A stretch of 64,000 nucleotides of DNA from Hydrogenedens sp964549105 (GTDB lineage: Bacteria; Hydrogenedentota; Hydrogenedentia; Hydrogenedentales; Hydrogenedentaceae). Positions within the stretch are counted from its first letter, which is position 1, and each line of letters opens with the position of its first letter. Under the pieces are notes generated by a model. That model was not told the origin of the DNA and ran no database searches. It saw nothing but the letters and a program-made list of their open reading frames with translations. The stretch is taken from contig CAZJTZ010000017.1 of assembly GCA_964549105.1 (NCBI GenBank), positions 7,205 through 71,204 of the forward strand, read 5' to 3'. Shown here in pieces: positions 50,743-59,198 of this stretch. A program made the translations under genes and the position numbers.

Positions 50743-52332
50743 ATGAATTTAACGGGGAAGGATAAGTTGGTTGGGAGTTTACTCTTTTTATCTATTCTTA
50801 TACCACCGTTAGTGTATTCTTTCGAATTTACATCCTTCCTTTATCCTAAAGAGATTGCACTAAGCATTTTCCTGATTCTATTATTTCCTTTTTTTATGGA
50901 CCAAAAAGAAAGATTGTTTATCCCAATTCCACTGTTGTTTTTTCTTGTTTTAATTTTATTTTTATGTCTGGGAATTATTTATGCAAAAGTACCAGAGCAA
51001 ACCTTGATTCGTTCTTCAGAATTATTCCTTGTGTTAATGTTTATCATTGTTATTGTTGCTTTTTATAGGGAAGAAAAATATAGAATGGTGGTAGATTACG
51101 GGGTGTTGTTTTCAGGTATAGGTATATCATTAGCGATGATTGTGCAACACCACAATCTATTGCCTGTGCTATTTCCAACATTTTCGGACTATAAACAATT
51201 ATATTCTGTGTTTGGCAATCAAAATCTAACAGGAACTTACATATCGCTGATAATGGTGTGGTTGCTTGTTAGGAAAGACGATTTGTTAGAAAAAAATATC
51301 TACAAGGTGCTATGTTTTTTTATTCTGGGTTATGGACTTTTTTTGAGTAATTCCCGTTCGGCTTGGCTTACGACTTTTCTGGTATTCGTTTTGTTTTATA
51401 TGAAATTGTTTAGGGATAAGAAATTTAGTATTAGACAGTTTTTAATTGTTATATCAGGAATATTTTTGGCTGTTGTGCTAACCTATCCCTATTTAATGGA
51501 GCGTATTACACAAAGTTTTTCAAAAGAAGATGTTGGTTTTCGAGTTCGTTTTTGGGTGTATGACGGGACAATTCGTATGTTTATTTCGCACCCAATTTTA
51601 GGAGTTGGTTTTGGAAACTTTTATTATTGGAGTCCCAGATATTTAGCCCAGGCTTTGCATTCCAGTTATGGAGGTATCCACATTAGAAATGAATTATTAA
51701 CCTTGCATGCACACAACGATTTTTTAGAATTGTTGGCAGAAACAGGAATTTTGGGGTTAGCGATGATTTGTATCTTTTATTTTCTGTGGTTGTTTATATA
51801 TAGAAAGTCTTATGTATGGATAGCGTTTGTGCTAATCTCATTTTTTAATCCTATTCTTATAAGTGCTTCACATATTATAATTGCATTCATATCTTTATTT
51901 GATGGGACAAGAGAGGAACAGAATGAAATTAAAATGAAGTTTAGTGGGGTAAACTTAAAGAAGAAGTCGAGGTATATTGTTTGTTTGTGTAGTTGTTTCG
52001 TCATTATTTTTTTGGCTTATGCTTTATGGATTCCCGATTATAGACTCAGGCAGGCAGAAAAATCTTTAATTCTGGGACGGGATTGTATAAAACAATATCA
52101 AGAATTGGTTTGTTCAAGGTTTGCAACATACTCGATGTATGAAGGGTATGCTCATGCCTTGATGGAAAAAGGCGATTACGAAACGGCATATAAAGTATTA
52201 AAAAAATCATTAACTAAAACTGATTCAGGACAGGTTTATCTAATGTTAGGTCAATGTGCACAAAATTTAGGGAAAAAAGAGGAAAGTATACAATGGCACA
52301 AAGAATATTTATATCGTTTCCCTGACAGATAA
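50743..52332 (+). CDS. O-antigen ligase/polymerase family protein with C-terminal TPR
   Basis: Inner-membrane protein of the WaaL/Wzy-like O-antigen ligase family. About ten to twelve hydrophobic helices fill residues 10-450. The family segments FLSNSRSAWLTTFLVF, IRMFISHPILGVGFGNFYYW and LHAHNDFLELLAETGILG mark the periplasmic active region. The last 70 residues form tetratricopeptide-like helices (GDYETAYKVLKKSL, LMLGQCAQNLGKKEESIQW). It would attach or polymerise surface glycan made by enzymes such as the GT4 pair. Which of ligase or polymerase it is cannot be settled from sequence. Confidence 0.88.
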   Translation: MNLTGKDKLVGSLLFLSILIPPLVYSFEFTSFLYPKEIALSIFLILLFPFFMDQKERLFIPIPLLFFLVLILFLCLGIIYAKVPEQTLIRSSELFLVLMFIIVIVAFYREEKYRMVVDYGVLFSGIGISLAMIVQHHNLLPVLFPTFSDYKQLYSVFGNQNLTGTYISLIMVWLLVRKDDLLEKNIYKVLCFFILGYGLFLSNSRSAWLTTFLVFVLFYMKLFRDKKFSIRQFLIVISGIFLAVVLTYPYLMERITQSFSKEDVGFRVRFWVYDGTIRMFISHPILGVGFGNFYYWSPRYLAQALHSSYGGIHIRNELLTLHAHNDFLELLAETGILGLAMICIFYFLWLFIYRKSYVWIAFVLISFFNPILISASHIIIAFISLFDGTREEQNEIKMKFSGVNLKKKSRYIVCLCSCFVIIFLAYALWIPDYRLRQAEKSLILGRDCIKQYQELVCSRFATYSMYEGYAHALMEKGDYETAYKVLKKSLTKTDSGQVYLMLGQCAQNLGKKEESIQWHKEYLYRFPDR

Positions 52333-52447
52333 GACATATAGGACATATAAAAAAATTGTCATACAACATAGTTTTTTATTAGTCCTGCAAGTGTAGACTT
52401 ATTTGTTAATGATTTTTCAAGATGTTTTAATCATCAGCAATAAATAA

Positions 52448-53926
52448 TCATAATATCGTGATGATGTAGAGGCTTTTTATTATAGCGACAAAAGGTGTGT
52501 TGTTCTCTGTAGATATTTTTAAGGTGAAGGTGTCATTTGTATTGATAAGGCAAGGTGTTTTCCATTTTTCAGCATGAAGTTTGTTATATATGATGGGTTT
52601 TGTTTCACCTTTATTAACTTCAAAAGTAAATGTATCCACAGAGTCTAAAAAGACTTCTAATTCTATCTTTTTTGCTCTCATATCTAACCAATAAGAGTCT
52701 GTGCTTTTGAAATTTATGTTTCGAATTAGTGGGGACCCATCAGGACTTTTTAGTTCGATACTGTGGGGTGGTTGAATATATAAATTTTTGAAATATCTAG
52801 CAGTAGCAGGGATTTGGGTAACTGGGTTTATGAAAGTATTTAGAAGATATGATTCGACAGCTGAAAAAGAAATTACAGCCAATAAAGATAGGACCAAAAG
52901 ATGAAAGAGACAGAGGTTTAGTGTCTTTAGAATAGAAATTCCAAAAGTTCCAAAAATGATTAAGAAAGATATAAAGGGAATAAATATAAACCCCCAAATG
53001 ATTAGAGATTTAGGAAGCAAGGAAAATAAAAAGATAAGGGAAGGGATAAGCAATCCGATTAATATAATAAGGTTGCGTGGTATTTTTTCTCTTATGCCTA
53101 TAATATTTAACCCTATTTTTAGAATTAAGGGGGAAAGGATAAGAAATATAATACCTGTGGCAACACGAGAGGGAAATAGTTCATTACGGTAAATATCCCA
53201 GAAAGTTAAACTTATGTGGGATGATTGGGAAGAGGCGAACCAAAACTGTAATGACATGAAAATATCTATGGATAGGGATGTAATTGTAACCAATCCGAGA
53301 AAAATGGTTATAATTTCGGGTGTTAATATAACGAGTAAGTTTTGTTGAAATTCAACGGAAGTAGAGGCAAGTTGGCCTGTATTGAACCCGAGCGGTTCAG
53401 CACATTTCCAACATCGGTCACTGTCGCCTTTATTTTCTGCACCGCACCGTCTACATATAGTTTCTGGCAATAAATCAAAATCTGAACTGAATGTGAAAGG
53501 GAAGGGAGTATTTTTAACAGTTTTTTTGTCCAGGAATTTTTTGAGTTTTTCAACAGCAATAGAAGCCCATCTATGCTCTGGACAAATTTTGCTAAGTTTT
53601 TCATAAACCTCTTTTGCTTCTTCAAATTTTCCTGCTGTGATAAGTGCCCTCCCTAATTGTTCATATAAACCGGGCTCTTTTTCCCAAATTTCAATGGCTT
53701 TTTTTAACTCTTTTATCGCTTCGTCATATTTTCCAAGCCGATACAATGTGGCTGATAAAAAACGATAAACATTTATATAGGATTCCCATTCGTTTTTAAG
53801 GACAGTAAGGTGTTCCAGTGCTAAAACATAGTCTTTATTCTGATAGAGTTTTTTTGCCAGACTCCATCTTTTTTCGTAGTCTTTTGGATTTTTATCTACA
53901 TAGTCAAGTAAATCAAGTAGATTCAA
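52448..53926 (-). CDS. TPR / zinc-ribbon / multi-pass membrane protein of unknown function
   Basis: I do not recognise a family for the whole 492-residue protein. Visible parts: tetratricopeptide repeats (about 15-130: GKYDEAIKELKKAIEI, AGKFEEAKEVYEKL), a four-Cys zinc ribbon (C158, C161, C172, C175) followed by PLGF, then five or six membrane helices (about 195-375), and a C-terminal beta-rich domain of about 110 residues. The layout suggests a membrane-anchored scaffold with cytoplasmic TPR. It is the last gene of the five-gene operon that begins with the LPS-kinase-like genes. Confidence 0.7.
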   Translation of the reverse strand: MNLLDLLDYVDKNPKDYEKRWSLAKKLYQNKDYVLALEHLTVLKNEWESYINVYRFLSATLYRLGKYDEAIKELKKAIEIWEKEPGLYEQLGRALITAGKFEEAKEVYEKLSKICPEHRWASIAVEKLKKFLDKKTVKNTPFPFTFSSDFDLLPETICRRCGAENKGDSDRCWKCAEPLGFNTGQLASTSVEFQQNLLVILTPEIITIFLGLVTITSLSIDIFMSLQFWFASSQSSHISLTFWDIYRNELFPSRVATGIIFLILSPLILKIGLNIIGIREKIPRNLIILIGLLIPSLIFLFSLLPKSLIIWGFIFIPFISFLIIFGTFGISILKTLNLCLFHLLVLSLLAVISFSAVESYLLNTFINPVTQIPATARYFKNLYIQPPHSIELKSPDGSPLIRNINFKSTDSYWLDMRAKKIELEVFLDSVDTFTFEVNKGETKPIIYNKLHAEKWKTPCLINTNDTFTLKISTENNTPFVAIIKSLYIITIL

Positions 53927-53963
53927 TTATCTTTCTCCAATAATGTAACCATTATATTAAATT

Positions 53964-54230
53964 CTAGTTGTTCTTTTTTTTCTTTTTTCGTATTTTCTTT
54001 TTTGATTCTTTGTATTTTGCCAGGTTTCTTCTGTAGAGTATGTCATTTACAATCCATGCAAAAACGGCACCTACAATGGCTGCTGCCCCTATCGTCAATC
54101 CGATACGAACTCCCATAGAATTATCATAAATAAGAAAGCCGGATATAAAATAACCTGGTATAAGTAATAGACAAGTGGAAATTGCCCAAAAAATCCATCC
54201 GACGGACTCAATATCTTTGAATTGTTTCAT
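53964..54230 (-). CDS. Small two-helix membrane protein
   Basis: An 88-residue protein with two hydrophobic segments (about 11-35 and 43-63) and a very basic tail (KKKIRKKKKKNN). No family recognised. It starts one base after the histidine kinase stop, so translation is probably coupled to it; an accessory membrane partner of the kinase is a guess. Confidence 0.7.
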   Translation of the reverse strand: MKQFKDIESVGWIFWAISTCLLLIPGYFISGFLIYDNSMGVRIGLTIGAAAIVGAVFAWIVNDILYRRNLAKYKESKKKIRKKKKKNN

Positions 54231-54231
54231 T

Positions 54232-55500
54232 TTACTCCTTTCCCCGAGTTTCTACTGTTTTTTGTGGAATTATAATTTTAATCTGGGTTCCTGAATCTAC
54301 TTGACTTGCGATAAGAATTTTACCGCCATGTTCTTCTACAATTTTCTTGGTAACGGATAAACCTAAACCTGTGCCCCTGTATCCTTTGGTTGTAAAAAAA
54401 GGTTCAAATAAATTGTTGAGGTGTTCTGGAGAAATCCCTTTGCCGTTGTCAGATACAGTGATAATTAATTCGTTGTTTTCTGATAGTTCTCCCGTGATAT
54501 TAATAATCCCTGTTTCTTCGGGGACGGCTTCCCCAGCATTTAATATCAGATTGGACAAACAATGGAGGATACCGTTAGGGTCAAGAAAAACTTTCCCTTT
54601 GACTCTGGATATATCCACTTTTAGTTGTATTTGTCTATTGGAGAAGAGGTCAGAGAAAAATTCAGAGGCTTCTTCTATTATGTCTTTGAGATTGCAGTAT
54701 GTTTTTTGTGGAATGCGGGGTTTTGAAAATATTAGTAAATCTTGAACAAATTCGAATACATAAAGAGATGTCCTTTTTAGGACAGGCCAGGCTTTATGAA
54801 CCACAGGGTAATTTTTTTGGCTTAGTGCTTTTTCGATAAGTTCGGTGCTTGTTAGCATTCCAGTTAATATGTTTTTTAGATGATGAGCCAGTGCGGTTAA
54901 TGTATAGCCAATGGCTGCAAATCGTTCTGCTTGAAGTTTTTCTTGTATCAGTTGTGAATTGACTACAGCCGAAGCAGCCCAGGATGCAAGAATTTCGAGG
55001 AAACGGAGGTCCTCATGAGAAAATGAGTCACTTCCAATTTTGTTGACCATCTCAATTACACCAACCAATCGCTGACGGTCAATCATCGGGACCGCAAGGA
55101 TGTTTCTTGTGGAGAATTGGGTAGCCGAATCTACGCCCGCAAAAAAACGAGGGTCATTTTTTGCATCATTAACAATAATCGGTTTTCTTGTCCTTGCTAC
55201 TTCGCCAGCAATTCCACAGTTTATAGGTAAACGGATTTCTTTTTTTACAATTTCAGAACCAACGGGTCCTAATGTTACCTGGAAAGATAATTCTTTCTTT
55301 TTGTCATCATAAAGTAGTAATGAACCTGCTTCTGAATTACAGGCATTTTTGCATTCTTCTGTTATGACTGTTATCAATTGTTCTATATCTGTTAGGTTTG
55401 AGTAAAAGTGTTGAACACGGTATATGGATTGGATGTATTTACGAAGGTCATCATCCAGCCAATGGAATTGGGTAATCTCACTATCCGATTGCCTATCCAT
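54232..55500 (-). CDS. GAF-domain sensor histidine kinase
   Basis: Soluble two-component kinase of 422 residues. A GAF ligand-sensing domain lies at about 35-185 (ACNSEAGSLLLYDDKKKEL, GIAGEVARTRKPIIVNDAK). The dimerisation/phosphoacceptor helix has H206 in ALAHHLKNILTGM. The ATPase domain has the N box SNLILNAGEAV, G1 DNGKGISPEHLNNLFEPFF and G2 GTGLGLSV. No membrane segment, so the signal is internal. No response regulator is adjacent. It sits between LPS-kinase-like genes and a small membrane protein in one operon. Confidence 0.92.
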   Translation of the reverse strand: MDRQSDSEITQFHWLDDDLRKYIQSIYRVQHFYSNLTDIEQLITVITEECKNACNSEAGSLLLYDDKKKELSFQVTLGPVGSEIVKKEIRLPINCGIAGEVARTRKPIIVNDAKNDPRFFAGVDSATQFSTRNILAVPMIDRQRLVGVIEMVNKIGSDSFSHEDLRFLEILASWAASAVVNSQLIQEKLQAERFAAIGYTLTALAHHLKNILTGMLTSTELIEKALSQKNYPVVHKAWPVLKRTSLYVFEFVQDLLIFSKPRIPQKTYCNLKDIIEEASEFFSDLFSNRQIQLKVDISRVKGKVFLDPNGILHCLSNLILNAGEAVPEETGIINITGELSENNELIITVSDNGKGISPEHLNNLFEPFFTTKGYRGTGLGLSVTKKIVEEHGGKILIASQVDSGTQIKIIIPQKTVETRGKE

Positions 55501-55506
55501 AATTTA

Positions 55507-56283
55507 TCATAAGACCCTTTTTATCGTTTGTTTTTTTAGATTATTAAGATGTTGTTCTCTTCTTTCTTTTTGAAGTAATTGTATTTTGTGGTAAACGGAA
55601 TCCAGTTCATTGTTGGTCAATTCTGGCAGAACAGAAAAAATAAAATTTTTCAGAATATCTTCCTCAAGAAAATCACAAAAAGAATCATAAATCTGAATAA
55701 GATTCCTAATCTTATATTTTATATCAAGATGCTTTTTTATTATAGTTGAATCCAGGTCTACCAAATAAATTTCTTGCCCATTTATAGTGAGCAAGTTTTT
55801 ACCTGACAAGTCTTTATGGTATATCCCTTTTTCCCAGAGTGAAAGAATCATTTTGCTCAATGTGTTGAAAAAATTGTAAAAAGATACACCTTTCTCCTTG
55901 TATATCTCATTTTTGATGAATACTTCTATATTATAACTATTATATAAGAACTCGGAAATAAAGTAATGTTGATAAGGCATAGAATAAGTAAGAGCCTCTA
56001 TATATGCAATGGGTTTAGGTGTTAAAATTTCATAGTTCGTTAAATAATTGCTTATATACCATATATTTCTACATCTGTTGGATAAGAATAAATGTCTAAA
56101 TCCGCCTTCAAAAGGATTATATTTTGTTTTTTTTATAAAGTAATTGTCAAGTTGCAATGATACAGATTTGCTCGTTTCTTTTATTATCTTCCCATTCATG
56201 GGTATCTCAGATAATAAGTTTTCAAAATCGAGATTTTGTATATTAGACCATATTTGGGAAGACTTTCCTCTTGTGTATTCCAT
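55507..56283 (-). CDS. LPS-core kinase-like protein (WaaP/KdkA type), second of a pair
   Basis: A 258-residue protein of the lipopolysaccharide kinase superfamily, which phosphorylates Kdo or heptose in the LPS core. Catalytic-loop motif HKDLSGKNLL is followed by LVDLDSTI, the equivalents of HxD..N and the metal-binding DxD. The N-terminal lobe is divergent, with KKTKYNPFEGG near the nucleotide site. It starts 6 bases after the other kinase gene. Sugar specificity is not determinable. Confidence 0.8.
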   Translation of the reverse strand: MEYTRGKSSQIWSNIQNLDFENLLSEIPMNGKIIKETSKSVSLQLDNYFIKKTKYNPFEGGFRHLFLSNRCRNIWYISNYLTNYEILTPKPIAYIEALTYSMPYQHYFISEFLYNSYNIEVFIKNEIYKEKGVSFYNFFNTLSKMILSLWEKGIYHKDLSGKNLLTINGQEIYLVDLDSTIIKKHLDIKYKIRNLIQIYDSFCDFLEEDILKNFIFSVLPELTNNELDSVYHKIQLLQKERREQHLNNLKKQTIKRVL

Positions 56284-56289
56284 TATAAA

Positions 56290-57105
56290 TCAGACCGATT
56301 TTTGGTTTGAGTTAGCAATATATTTTTTTAATTTAATCCATTTTAAGTGTGGGGAAGCAAGTAATTGGGCACAAATAGAAAGGTTATATGTTCCGTATCC
56401 GGACAAAAGGATGTCGAAAAAGTTCAAATCAATGTTTCTCTTGACAAATGAGCGTTTTAGTCTCAAGAGATTTTGGGAACGATAAAAATTGTTTAAGTTT
56501 GTTTTGCTTTCTGCTTTGTCAAAATCAATCAGAAAAATAGAATTTGTATTTGTTTCAATAAGAATGTTTCTCAATTGTAAATCATTATGCAGGATTCCAA
56601 TATCGTGCATTTCTTTGATAACGGACCCACATTTATTAAGTATTTCCTGCTTTTTTGATAACGAGAAAGAGTCAGAGTTTAAGAATTCTTCAAGGGTATT
56701 TGCAGATGGGATATATTTGGTAATAATTCCACACTTGTATAAACCGTACTTTTTTATCCAGAATCCACCTAAATATTCAGGAGTGGGGAGATTATTTTTT
56801 ATTTTATTTATATATAAATCAAATTCGTGTAGAAACCGATTTGTCAGGAAATAAACATTAAGAAAAAAATTACCCAGAGTGCCTCCATGAGTGTAAAGTT
56901 TAAATAAGGTCTGATTCTTTTCACTTGACTGAAATAAAAAAATGCCATTTCTTCCACGAGTTAACAGAGTAAGTTGTTCCGATGAACCCTTTTTAAGGAT
57001 ATTTAACGAAATATCTACAAATTCCTGAGGAAGGTCTTCTTTTAGTAAGAGGAAGAAATCCTTATTTTGTTGTAATATATAGCCTTTGGGTGGAGTAATG
57101 AGCAT
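56290..57105 (-). CDS. LPS-core kinase-like protein (WaaP/KdkA type), first of a pair
   Basis: A 271-residue relative of the next gene. Catalytic-loop motif GILHNDLQLRNIL and metal-binding FLIDFDKAES are intact; the N-lobe includes GRNGIFLFQSSEKNQTLFKLY. With the second kinase, lpxK and the O-antigen ligase it supports an LPS with phosphorylated core. It is the first gene of a tight operon and lies 80 bases beyond the end of the structured RNA at 57185-57343. Confidence 0.82.
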   Translation of the reverse strand: MLITPPKGYILQQNKDFFLLLKEDLPQEFVDISLNILKKGSSEQLTLLTRGRNGIFLFQSSEKNQTLFKLYTHGGTLGNFFLNVYFLTNRFLHEFDLYINKIKNNLPTPEYLGGFWIKKYGLYKCGIITKYIPSANTLEEFLNSDSFSLSKKQEILNKCGSVIKEMHDIGILHNDLQLRNILIETNTNSIFLIDFDKAESKTNLNNFYRSQNLLRLKRSFVKRNIDLNFFDILLSGYGTYNLSICAQLLASPHLKWIKLKKYIANSNQKSV

Positions 57106-57184
57106 AGAGTAAATACAAGTTATTTTTGTTTGTTAGAATATTTGTAATTATAAATCAGAAGAGGAACCGATAGAAAATAGCAAT

Positions 57185-57343
57185 AAAGGAAAGAGGCGGC
57201 AGGCTTTTGGGCATATCCCTGCCGCCCACAATAGCGGGGGGTGTCTGAGAAATTGCTCTGTAGGCGCAAGAGGAAAATTATATTCAATTATAGAAGTTTT
57301 GGGCTGGTCTGAGGAATTGGGCATATTGCAATTCCCAAACACC
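57185..57343 (-). ncRNA. Structured leader or small RNA, unassigned family
   Basis: Transcribed leftward from the promoter at 57350-57379. The predicted 5' end GGTGTTTGGGAATTGC (57343-57328) pairs with GCAATTTCTCAGACACC (57256-57240) as a 16-bp closing stem with one bulge. It encloses 71 bases, and a strong terminator hairpin follows at 57195-57226. CCCCCCGC (57242-57235) just past the stem can instead pair with the GTGGGCGG that begins the terminator, so the two folds may exclude each other. This is the logic of a riboswitch or attenuator ahead of the LPS-kinase operon. A free small RNA such as a 6S-like species is the alternative. I could not match it to a known family. Confidence 0.6.
57195..57226 (-). 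terminator. GC-rich terminator ending the leader RNA
   Basis: A 9-bp perfect stem GGCGGCAGG/CCTGCCGCC, followed on the minus strand by TCTTTCCTTTATT. It lies 90 bases before the first LPS-kinase gene. Confidence 0.75.
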
Positions 57344-57349
57344 AGATAT

Positions 57350-57379
57350 ATAGTAGCACAATATATAGTGGTTTGTCAA
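57350..57379 (-). promoter_or_regulatory. Strong sigma-70 promoter of the leader RNA / LPS-kinase operon
   Basis: Minus strand: perfect TTGACA (57374-57379), an 18-base spacer and TACTAT (57350-57355). A start near 57343 would begin with GG, exactly at the closing stem of the RNA. Confidence 0.75.
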
Positions 57380-57455
57380 GAACAATTTTACTTTATATAA
57401 ATATTACTTGAAAATAGGGATTAATGTTAATAAATAGAAAAAAACTTGTCTTCAT

Positions 57456-57485
57456 TTGAAGTATATGGCTGCATTTTCTTATACT
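57456..57485 (+). promoter_or_regulatory. Candidate promoter of the pnt operon
   Basis: TTGAAG (57456-57461), an 18-base spacer and TATACT (57480-57485), 72 bases ahead of the first pnt gene. Confidence 0.5.
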
Positions 57486-57556
57486 ACCTCCATCGTTTCT
57501 ATTCGTTTCTTAGTTTGAATAGATGAATTTAAAAAGTTTTTTAAAAGGGTATTTTT

Positions 57557-58690
57557 ATGATTTTTATTCCAAAAGAAACTTACCCAAAAGAGACCCGAGT
57601 ACCTATTGTTCCAGACACTGTAAAGAAATTAGTAAAATTAGGTGCGGAAGTAGGTATAGAGCCGGGAATGGGATGGAGTTGTGGTTATTCCGATGACCAA
57701 TATTTAGAAGTAGGTGCTAAAGTTATGCCCCGTGGAGAGGGTTTGAAGAATGCGGATATTGTTTTACGGCTAAGAAAGCCACTTATTGAAGAAATTAAAC
57801 TTATGAAGAAGGGTTCTTTACATGTAAGTCATTTAGAGCCATTTTTTGATTTTGCTATTCAAGATGAGTTTATTAAGTATGAGATAAATGCAATATCTAT
57901 GGAGATGATACCGCGAACCACTTTAGCCCAAAAGATGGATGCTTTGAGTTCACAATCTAATCTGGCAGGATATGTTTCAGTTATGGTTGCTGCGAATAGG
58001 TTGCCAATGGTATTTCCTATGATGATGACACCCGCAGGTACATTGAAACCTATTCGTGCCTTTATTATAGGTTGTGGTGTAGCAGGACTTCAGGCAATTG
58101 CTACGGCAAAAAGGTTGGGTGCAAGAGTGGAAGCCTTTGATACAAGACCTGTAGTAGAGGAACAGGTTTTGTCGTTAGGTGCAAAATTCTTAAAAATAGA
58201 TATAGGTTCCACGGGTCAAACGAAAGATGGGTACGCATTAGAATTGACAGAGGAACAGAAACAAAAACAAAGAGAGGGGATGAAGAAGGCTGTTTCCCAA
58301 TCGGATGTTGTAATTACTACTGCACAGGTTTTTGGGAAGAAAGCGCCTCTATTAGTTACAAATGATATGATAAAGGCGATGAGACCCGGTAGTGTGATTA
58401 TTGACCTTGCTGCGGAAACAGGTGGAAATGTTGAAGGTTCTAAACCGGGAGAAGAAGTAATTATTGACAATGTAGTTGTAATTGGTGCAGAGAATTTTCC
58501 TGCTCGCGTTGCTGTTCATGCAAGTCAAATGTATTCAGCAAATCTGGGTAATCTCGTGGAACACTTCTGGAATAAGGAAACAAAATCGTTTAATTATAAT
58601 CTAGATGATGAAATATTAAAGGGTTGTTTGATTATTTACGAAGGTAAACTCAGAAATGAACTAATTCAAAAAGCAAGGAATACACAATGA
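57557..58690 (+). CDS. pntAA: NAD(P) transhydrogenase subunit alpha part 1
   Basis: NAD(H)-binding domain I of the proton-translocating transhydrogenase, which drives NADPH formation from NADH with the proton gradient. The 377 residues start MIFIPKETYPKETRVPIVP. The segment RTTLAQKMDALSSQSNLAGY and the Rossmann motif IIGCGVAGLQAIATAKRLGA are typical. DLAAETGGNVEGSKPGE completes it. It overlaps pntAB by 4 bases (ATGA). The split alpha subunit is the form seen in many anaerobes, alphaproteobacteria and planctomycetes. Confidence 0.95.
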   Translation: MIFIPKETYPKETRVPIVPDTVKKLVKLGAEVGIEPGMGWSCGYSDDQYLEVGAKVMPRGEGLKNADIVLRLRKPLIEEIKLMKKGSLHVSHLEPFFDFAIQDEFIKYEINAISMEMIPRTTLAQKMDALSSQSNLAGYVSVMVAANRLPMVFPMMMTPAGTLKPIRAFIIGCGVAGLQAIATAKRLGARVEAFDTRPVVEEQVLSLGAKFLKIDIGSTGQTKDGYALELTEEQKQKQREGMKKAVSQSDVVITTAQVFGKKAPLLVTNDMIKAMRPGSVIIDLAAETGGNVEGSKPGEEVIIDNVVVIGAENFPARVAVHASQMYSANLGNLVEHFWNKETKSFNYNLDDEILKGCLIIYEGKLRNELIQKARNTQ

Positions 58691-59196
58691 AGAGAAAATT
58701 AAACAAAGTATTTCAAATTCCCTTGATGGGATGGATGAGTTTGTTAATATTTTTATTTATCCCTCTATTATTATTGTTAGGTAGTTTTTCTAAAGTTAAT
58801 GCACAGGAGACAGCAGGTAGTGAAGTTTCAACTCCTATGGCTCTTGCCGTTGTAACACCGGTTGCAAGTGATTCTCAGGGACAACCTGGAACAAGCAGTA
58901 GGGCACTAAATCCCATGACATTGCTTTTATTTACCTTTTTGATTGCAATATTTCTTGGGGTAGAGTTAATATCAAAAGTGCCTTCACAACTACATACGCC
59001 GCTGATGTCCGGTTCGAATGCTATATCAGGAATTACAGTAGTAGGTGCATGTCTTGCAGCAGGTCAGGGACGGGATTCACTCCTACTTATCGTTATCGGC
59101 GTTATTGCAATGATTTGTGCCATGATAAATGTTGCGGGTGGTTATCTTGTAACAGATAGAATGTTGAGAATGTTCAAAGGGAAAGAAAGGAAATAA
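58687..59196 (+). CDS. pntAB: NAD(P) transhydrogenase subunit alpha part 2
   Basis: Membrane part of the alpha subunit, 169 residues. A longer than usual N-terminus carries one hydrophobic helix (15-38, before NAQETAGS) that looks like a signal peptide. A Ser/Thr/Pro-rich linker and three helices of domain II (about 78-160) follow. The motif LGVELISKVPSQLHTPLMSG with SNAISGITVVGA is diagnostic. The signal-like leader is an oddity; most relatives are about 100 residues. Confidence 0.93.
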   Translation: MKRKLNKVFQIPLMGWMSLLIFLFIPLLLLLGSFSKVNAQETAGSEVSTPMALAVVTPVASDSQGQPGTSSRALNPMTLLLFTFLIAIFLGVELISKVPSQLHTPLMSGSNAISGITVVGACLAAGQGRDSLLLIVIGVIAMICAMINVAGGYLVTDRMLRMFKGKERK

Positions 59197-59198
59197 CA

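Noticed and set aside
57148..57342. A 64-codon reading frame on the minus strand
   Set aside because: It lies wholly within the structured RNA and its terminator; composition and lack of a ribosome-binding site argue against coding.
57185..57343. Identification of the leader RNA as SRP (4.5S) RNA
   Set aside because: The conserved GGAA/AGCA helix-8 apical motif is missing.
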